Shown piece by piece: positions 7,937 to 11,186 of a stretch of DNA of 11,186 bases. Within the stretch, counting starts at the first letter, position 1, and each line of letters opens with the position of its first letter. This DNA is from Candidatus Solibacter sp. Its GTDB lineage: Bacteria; Acidobacteriota; Terriglobia; Bryobacterales; Bryobacteraceae. The stretch is taken from the NCBI GenBank assembly GCA_017883355.1, contig JADGNS010000060.1, positions 1 through 11,186 of the forward strand. Direction: 5' to 3'. A program made the translations under genes and the position numbers. The notes below the pieces were generated by a model. It was given only the letters and a program-made list of their open reading frames with translations. It was not told the DNA's origin and searched no databases.

Positions 7937-9604
7937 TTACTTCAGCGGCTCGTCCACGGTGAGGAACCGGTCGGCCGCAATACCCTTGAGCGTCTGCTGT
8001 ATCCCGCTGGGCCAGCGAATTTCCAGCGAGGTGATTTTGGCCTCCGTGCCCAGCCCGAAATGCACACGCTTGTCGCTGGAAGACATGAATCCGACGCTGA
8101 TGGCCACGTGGTTGTACAACACACGGCCGGATGCGGTGGTGAGCTTGACCTTGGCTCCGATGGCGTCGCGCGCGCTTTTGTGCCCGATCAGGTTCAGCAC
8201 CAGCCAGTGATTGCCGGTGCCCGCGGTGTTCATCAGGATGCGCGGCGGCTCGTTCAGCGAGGTCACCACGATGTCCAAGGCCCCGTCGTTGTTCAAATCG
8301 CCGAACGCCGAGCCGCGCTGGTACCCCTTGTGCAAGAAGTCCTTGCCCATCTCTTCGGAGACGTCCACAAACGACTTGCCATCCACATTCTCGAACATCG
8401 TGTCGTGCTGCGGAGACTTGGCATTCACCATGTCCACATCGCCGTTGGCAGAGTAGATATCTTTCCAGCCGTCGTTGTTGTAGTCGATGAAACCGGTGCT
8501 CCAACCCGAGTAAGGCATACTCAGCTTCTGGATCCTGGAGAGCGACGAATAGTAATCGAACAAGTCGCCACGATTTCGTAGCAGTTGCCAGACCTGGCCC
8601 ATCAGGTTGTTATAGAAGATGTCGACCTTGCCGTCATTATTGAAGTCCTTGGCATCGGAACCCATGGAAGAGCCGACTTGCGCATTCTCGTTGTAGGCCA
8701 CGCCCAGTTCCAGCCCCTTCTCCTCGAAGGTCCCGTTTTTCCGGTTGATGAACAGGGAATTCGGCTCGGTATCATTGGCGATGAACACGTCCATCCACCC
8801 GTCGTCATTGAAGTCGGCGATGGAGACGCCCATGCCTTTGCCGGGCGCCGCGGCGAACCCCGACTTCGCGGTCACATCCTCGAACCTGCCCTTGCCCAGA
8901 TTGCGGTATAGCCGGGACGGCACACTGGGATAGCGCCGCGGATCGCAGTAATAGTCGCGGTCGCTCATCATGCAGCGGGCGTCCGCCTGCGGGGTCCAGA
9001 GCGTGTAGTTGGAAACGATCAGGTCCAGCAGTCCGTCGTTGTCGTAGTCGAACCATGCGGCGGCGATGCTGAGCGTGTCGGCCGGCTTGCCGCCGATGCC
9101 TGAGGCCGCGGTCACGTCCGTGAAGGTCCCGTCGCCGTTGTTGTGGTAGAGGGCGTTCCTGCCGATGCTGCAAAGGAAGAGGTCTTCGTAACCATCGTTG
9201 TCGTAATCCCCCACCGCCACGCCGAAATTGAAATCAAGCCGATCTCCGGTGAGGCCCGCTCTTGCCGTTACGTCCTCAAAAGTTCCGTCGCTTTTCTGGC
9301 GCAGCAGACAGTTGAAATAGGAAGCGTCCGTCTTCTTCAGGTCCGGCAGTTTGGCGCCGTTGGTGAAGAAAATGTCCGTCCTGCCGTCGTTATCGAAATC
9401 GAAGGCCGCCACCCCGCCGCACATCGGCTGCGGAAAGTACTTTCGGCCGGCGAAGCTGTTCTTCGAGGTGTAGGGGATTTTCGAGTGCGGCGCGACATCG
9501 ACAAAACCAGGCCGCCTGGCGCGCTGCGGAGACTGGGCGGGTGCCAGGGCCAACATCCAGACGGCGCAAGTTCCGGCGGCCCACGCGAGCGGCGCGCGCG
9601 TCAT
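7937..9604 (-). CDS. Exported CRTAC1-type protein: FG-GAP/VCBS propeller with ASPIC/UnbV domain
   Basis: A 555-residue protein with a signal peptide (hydrophobic 5-22, cleavage near APAQ). It then carries seven calcium-binding loop repeats of the D-x-D/N-x-D-G-x-x-D type at about 69-77, 133-141, 186-194, 264-272, 320-328, 374-382 and 436-444. These mark an integrin-alpha-like beta-propeller (FG-GAP/VCBS family). The C-terminal part, about 478-545, matches the ASPIC/UnbV domain (IGAKVKLTT, then IRWPSGIQQTL). C211 and C220 bracket the loop seen in CRTAC1 relatives and may form a disulfide. The ATG at 9604 overlaps the stop of the upstream TPR gene as ATGA, so translation is probably coupled. 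A weak GAGAAG lies nine bases upstream. The frame stays open to 10327, but those extra residues are the wrong-frame reading of the TPR gene. Likely extracytoplasmic and calcium-stabilised; no reaction is known for this family. Confidence 0.9.
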   Translation of the reverse strand: MTRAPLAWAAGTCAVWMLALAPAQSPQRARRPGFVDVAPHSKIPYTSKNSFAGRKYFPQPMCGGVAAFDFDNDGRTDIFFTNGAKLPDLKKTDASYFNCLLRQKSDGTFEDVTARAGLTGDRLDFNFGVAVGDYDNDGYEDLFLCSIGRNALYHNNGDGTFTDVTAASGIGGKPADTLSIAAAWFDYDNDGLLDLIVSNYTLWTPQADARCMMSDRDYYCDPRRYPSVPSRLYRNLGKGRFEDVTAKSGFAAAPGKGMGVSIADFNDDGWMDVFIANDTEPNSLFINRKNGTFEEKGLELGVAYNENAQVGSSMGSDAKDFNNDGKVDIFYNNLMGQVWQLLRNRGDLFDYYSSLSRIQKLSMPYSGWSTGFIDYNNDGWKDIYSANGDVDMVNAKSPQHDTMFENVDGKSFVDVSEEMGKDFLHKGYQRGSAFGDLNNDGALDIVVTSLNEPPRILMNTAGTGNHWLVLNLIGHKSARDAIGAKVKLTTASGRVLYNHVAISVGFMSSSDKRVHFGLGTEAKITSLEIRWPSGIQQTLKGIAADRFLTVDEPLK

Positions 9605-10755
9605 TCGATCTTCTCGTGAGGCTGTCCGGCTCGCTCGGCTCGCTGTTGCAGGGTCAGCTTCTGCGACAGTGCCTTCTCGCGATCGCCGTCCGCTTTTCGC
9701 TGCAGGCGGTAGTAGACAGCGGCCAGGGAGACGTGCGCCTCCACGAACCCTGGCGTCTGCTTGACAATCGCCTCCAGAGCGGTGCGGGCCTCGTCGAGCC
9801 GGCCGGCGCCGAGGTTGACGGCGGCGAGTTGAAAGCGCGCGCGCACCTCGCCGGGCCGAACGCGCAAGGCCCGGTCCAGAAGCTTGCGAGCACCGTCGTA
9901 ATCCTGATCCTGCTTGAGCAGGACGGCCAGGTTCAGGTTCGACTCGAAATCGTTCGGATTCTGTTCGAGTTCCTTCTGGAAGCCCGTGCGCGCCGCCGCG
10001 GTGTCGCCGGTTTGGACGTGGGCGCGGCCGAGGTAGGAGTAAACGTCGGGCAAACGGGGGTTTGCCTGCGCGGCTTTTTCGAAATCGGCAATCGCGGCCT
10101 CGTATTCCGCCGCATTCAGCCGCGCGGTTCCCATCAAGAGGTGGGCCTCCGCCGAATCGCCGTTCTTCAGGATGCGATCGATCATCTGTTGGCCGCGGCC
10201 GATCTGCCGATCGCGCAACAATGCCGTCCCCAGCAGATACGCGATTGCCAGGTCGCTCGGGTCCTGTTCTTCCACTGGCGTGAGCAGGCCGATCACTTTG
10301 CGATCCTCGCCCTGACGCAGCCAGCAATCGGCCAGCAGCAGCATGATCTGCCGATCGGCCGGCTGCTGGCTGCGCAGTGCGGAGAGCGATGCCGCGGCAT
10401 CGGAAATCTCGCCCAGCTTATACTGCGCCAGGGCCACGTTCAACCGGATGTGTAGATCCTGGGGGCGGCGCTTGAGCGCTTCACGATACTCTGCGATCGC
10501 CTCCCGGTAACGTCCGGTGCTGGCCAGCACCACGCCGAGATTGGAGCGGGCGTCTACCGCATCGGGCCGGAGTTTCAGGTACGCCCGGTATTGCGCGATG
10601 GCACGCTCCAGTTGGCCGGCCTGGTGCGACACCATCGCCTGCTGGAGCATCCGCTCCGGATTCTCCTGCCCGTCCGCCGCATGGCAGAACAACATCAGCG
10701 CCATTGCTGCGTGGAGGTATACCATCGGTGTCCCAGGCCCAGCCTCAAGAGTCAT
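9601..10755 (-). CDS. Exported tetratricopeptide-repeat protein
   Basis: A 384-residue protein made almost entirely of TPR units. Successive 34-residue repeats run from about residue 32 to 337 (for example starts near 32, 66, 100, 134, 168, 202, 236, 270, 304), followed by a last partial unit and a charged tail. TPR arrays form superhelical scaffolds for protein-protein contact; the partner is unknown but may be the co-encoded propeller protein. I chose the ATG at 10755 because GGGGAG lies six bases upstream and a hydrophobic segment follows (residues 12-26, MVYLHAAMALMLFCHAA), consistent with a signal peptide or anchor. Met11 is a second possible start. The frame extends to 10884, but that extension lacks a ribosome site and export features. 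C24 is preceded by MLF, which is not a lipobox. The gene overlaps the next by four bases and leads the operon. Confidence 0.88.
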   Translation of the reverse strand: MTLEAGPGTPMVYLHAAMALMLFCHAADGQENPERMLQQAMVSHQAGQLERAIAQYRAYLKLRPDAVDARSNLGVVLASTGRYREAIAEYREALKRRPQDLHIRLNVALAQYKLGEISDAAASLSALRSQQPADRQIMLLLADCWLRQGEDRKVIGLLTPVEEQDPSDLAIAYLLGTALLRDRQIGRGQQMIDRILKNGDSAEAHLLMGTARLNAAEYEAAIADFEKAAQANPRLPDVYSYLGRAHVQTGDTAAARTGFQKELEQNPNDFESNLNLAVLLKQDQDYDGARKLLDRALRVRPGEVRARFQLAAVNLGAGRLDEARTALEAIVKQTPGFVEAHVSLAAVYYRLQRKADGDREKALSQKLTLQQRAERAGQPHEKIE

Positions 10756-10866
10756 GATATCTCCCCCGCTTTCACGATGCCACTGGGGTGGGAAAGGTGG
10801 CGCCGGCGCTTTTGCGTAATGCCACATACTTTTCCCAGAACCGTACTGTTTGCATTGATTGTGGGC

Positions 10867-10880
10867 GGGCAATCTTGCCC
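10867..10880. repeat. Short hairpin GGGCAA-TC-TTGCCC
   Basis: Two perfect 6-bp arms are separated by two bases, about 112 bases upstream of the TPR start. Its position suits an operator or a leader hairpin, but no regulator can be named, and a repeat of this size can occur by chance in GC-rich DNA. Confidence 0.3.
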
Positions 10881-10923
10881 TCATTGGCGTTAAGTTAAGG
10901 GCTGGTGGACCGATTCCTGGCGG

Positions 10924-10967
10924 ATCCCGTAAACAGATGTCGGCCTTACTGAAGCCTACGGGGTTTT
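10924..10967 (+). terminator. Possible hairpin followed by TTTT on the plus strand
   Basis: ATCCCGTA (10924-10931) pairs with TACGGGGT (10957-10964), with one G-U pair. The intervening bases can form a second small bulged hairpin around 10942-10956. The 3' arm runs into TTTTC, giving a terminator-like tail. No plus-strand gene is seen just upstream, so it would act on a transcript that is not identified here, or it may be a structured RNA leader read from the other strand. Confidence 0.25.
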
Positions 10968-10971
10968 CAGC

Positions 10972-10983
10972 GGGTGATCACCC
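10972..10983. repeat. 12-bp perfect palindrome GGGTGATCACCC
   Basis: A perfect palindrome sharing the 10-bp core GGTGATCACC with the site at 4122-4133. It lies about 220 bases upstream of the TPR operon start and may be a binding site for a dimeric regulator. Confidence 0.4.
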
Positions 10984-11186
10984 TCTGCTTCCCAGATGAG
11001 GACTATACCGGCCAATCTTTGCCTAATTTGATGCGGAGGCGCGGCGAGTCGCTCAAGACCCCGCAGGACCATTCTGCACAATGAAACCGGGGACGGCAAG
11101 AGGTTTTTGTGCCGACCACCGGGCTCCTGCCAGACGGGGCTTCCTGGCGGCTCTCAGGGAGGAAAGATCGAACGAAAAGAAGAAAT

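Larger units (their letters stand above)
10756..11186. other. Gene-free stretch upstream of the TPR operon
   Basis: About 430 bases without a convincing coding region on either strand; the short frames that cross it lack ribosome sites and family character. The part nearest 10755 is the leader of the TPR gene, with a strong purine-rich ribosome site. I could not find a good promoter pair: TTGCCC on the minus strand near 10875-10880 has no matching -10 element. Small structures listed separately lie at 10867-10880, 10924-10967, 10972-10983 and 11084-11094. The last 30 bases are purine-rich (GGGAGGAAAG) and could precede a plus-strand gene beyond the window. Confidence 0.5.

Noticed and set aside
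9605..10327. N-terminal extension of the FG-GAP protein by 241 residues
   Set aside because: It is a frame-shifted reading of the TPR gene; the ATG at 9604 overlapping the TPR stop is followed by a signal peptide.
9541..10455. 304-codon plus-strand frame
   Set aside because: Antisense to the TPR gene, which shows regular 34-residue repeats.
10756..10884. N-terminal extension of the TPR protein to 10884
   Set aside because: No ribosome site at 10884, and the extra 43 residues separate the signal segment from the N-terminus; GGGGAG supports 10755.

Overview
The window looks like a piece of a high-GC chromosome from an acidobacterium, most likely of the Bryobacteraceae/Solibacter type. This is inferred from gene content: a very large Oar-like TonB-dependent receptor with an N-terminal carboxypeptidase-regulatory-like domain, next to a TPR protein and a CRTAC1-type FG-GAP/ASPIC-UnbV protein. 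No rRNA or other phylogenetic marker is present, so the assignment is not proven. No tRNA, rRNA, CRISPR array, transposase or phage gene was found.

Left part (1-4100). A short secreted protein of unknown function, cut by the window's left edge, converges on ligD. ligD (minus strand) encodes a three-domain LigD: 3'-phosphoesterase, ATP-dependent ligase, then primase/polymerase. It diverges from ku (plus strand) across an 88-bp gap. The two genes form a complete minimal bacterial non-homologous end-joining set: Ku holds DNA ends and recruits LigD, which trims, fills and seals them.

Middle (4101-7862). A 243-bp leader precedes a 1172-residue outer-membrane TonB-dependent receptor.

Right part (7863-10755). 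The receptor ends against a convergent minus-strand operon. A TPR protein is followed by an FG-GAP/ASPIC-UnbV protein, and the stop of the first overlaps the start of the second in ATGA. All three products carry apparent export signals, so they may act together in the envelope, but their shared role is unknown. The 74-bp gap between the convergent stop codons is almost filled by a nested inverted repeat that resembles a REP-type palindrome or a two-way terminator. A partial match to its outer arm recurs at 11084-11094.

Right edge (10756-11186). No convincing gene. The stretch holds several small palindromes and hairpins and the leader of the TPR operon.

The ordinary reading is an NHEJ pair plus an acidobacterial receptor/TPR/CRTAC1 neighbourhood. 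The items most worth following up are the receptor-TPR-CRTAC1 grouping as an undescribed envelope module, and the repeat family glimpsed at 7867-7934 and 11084.
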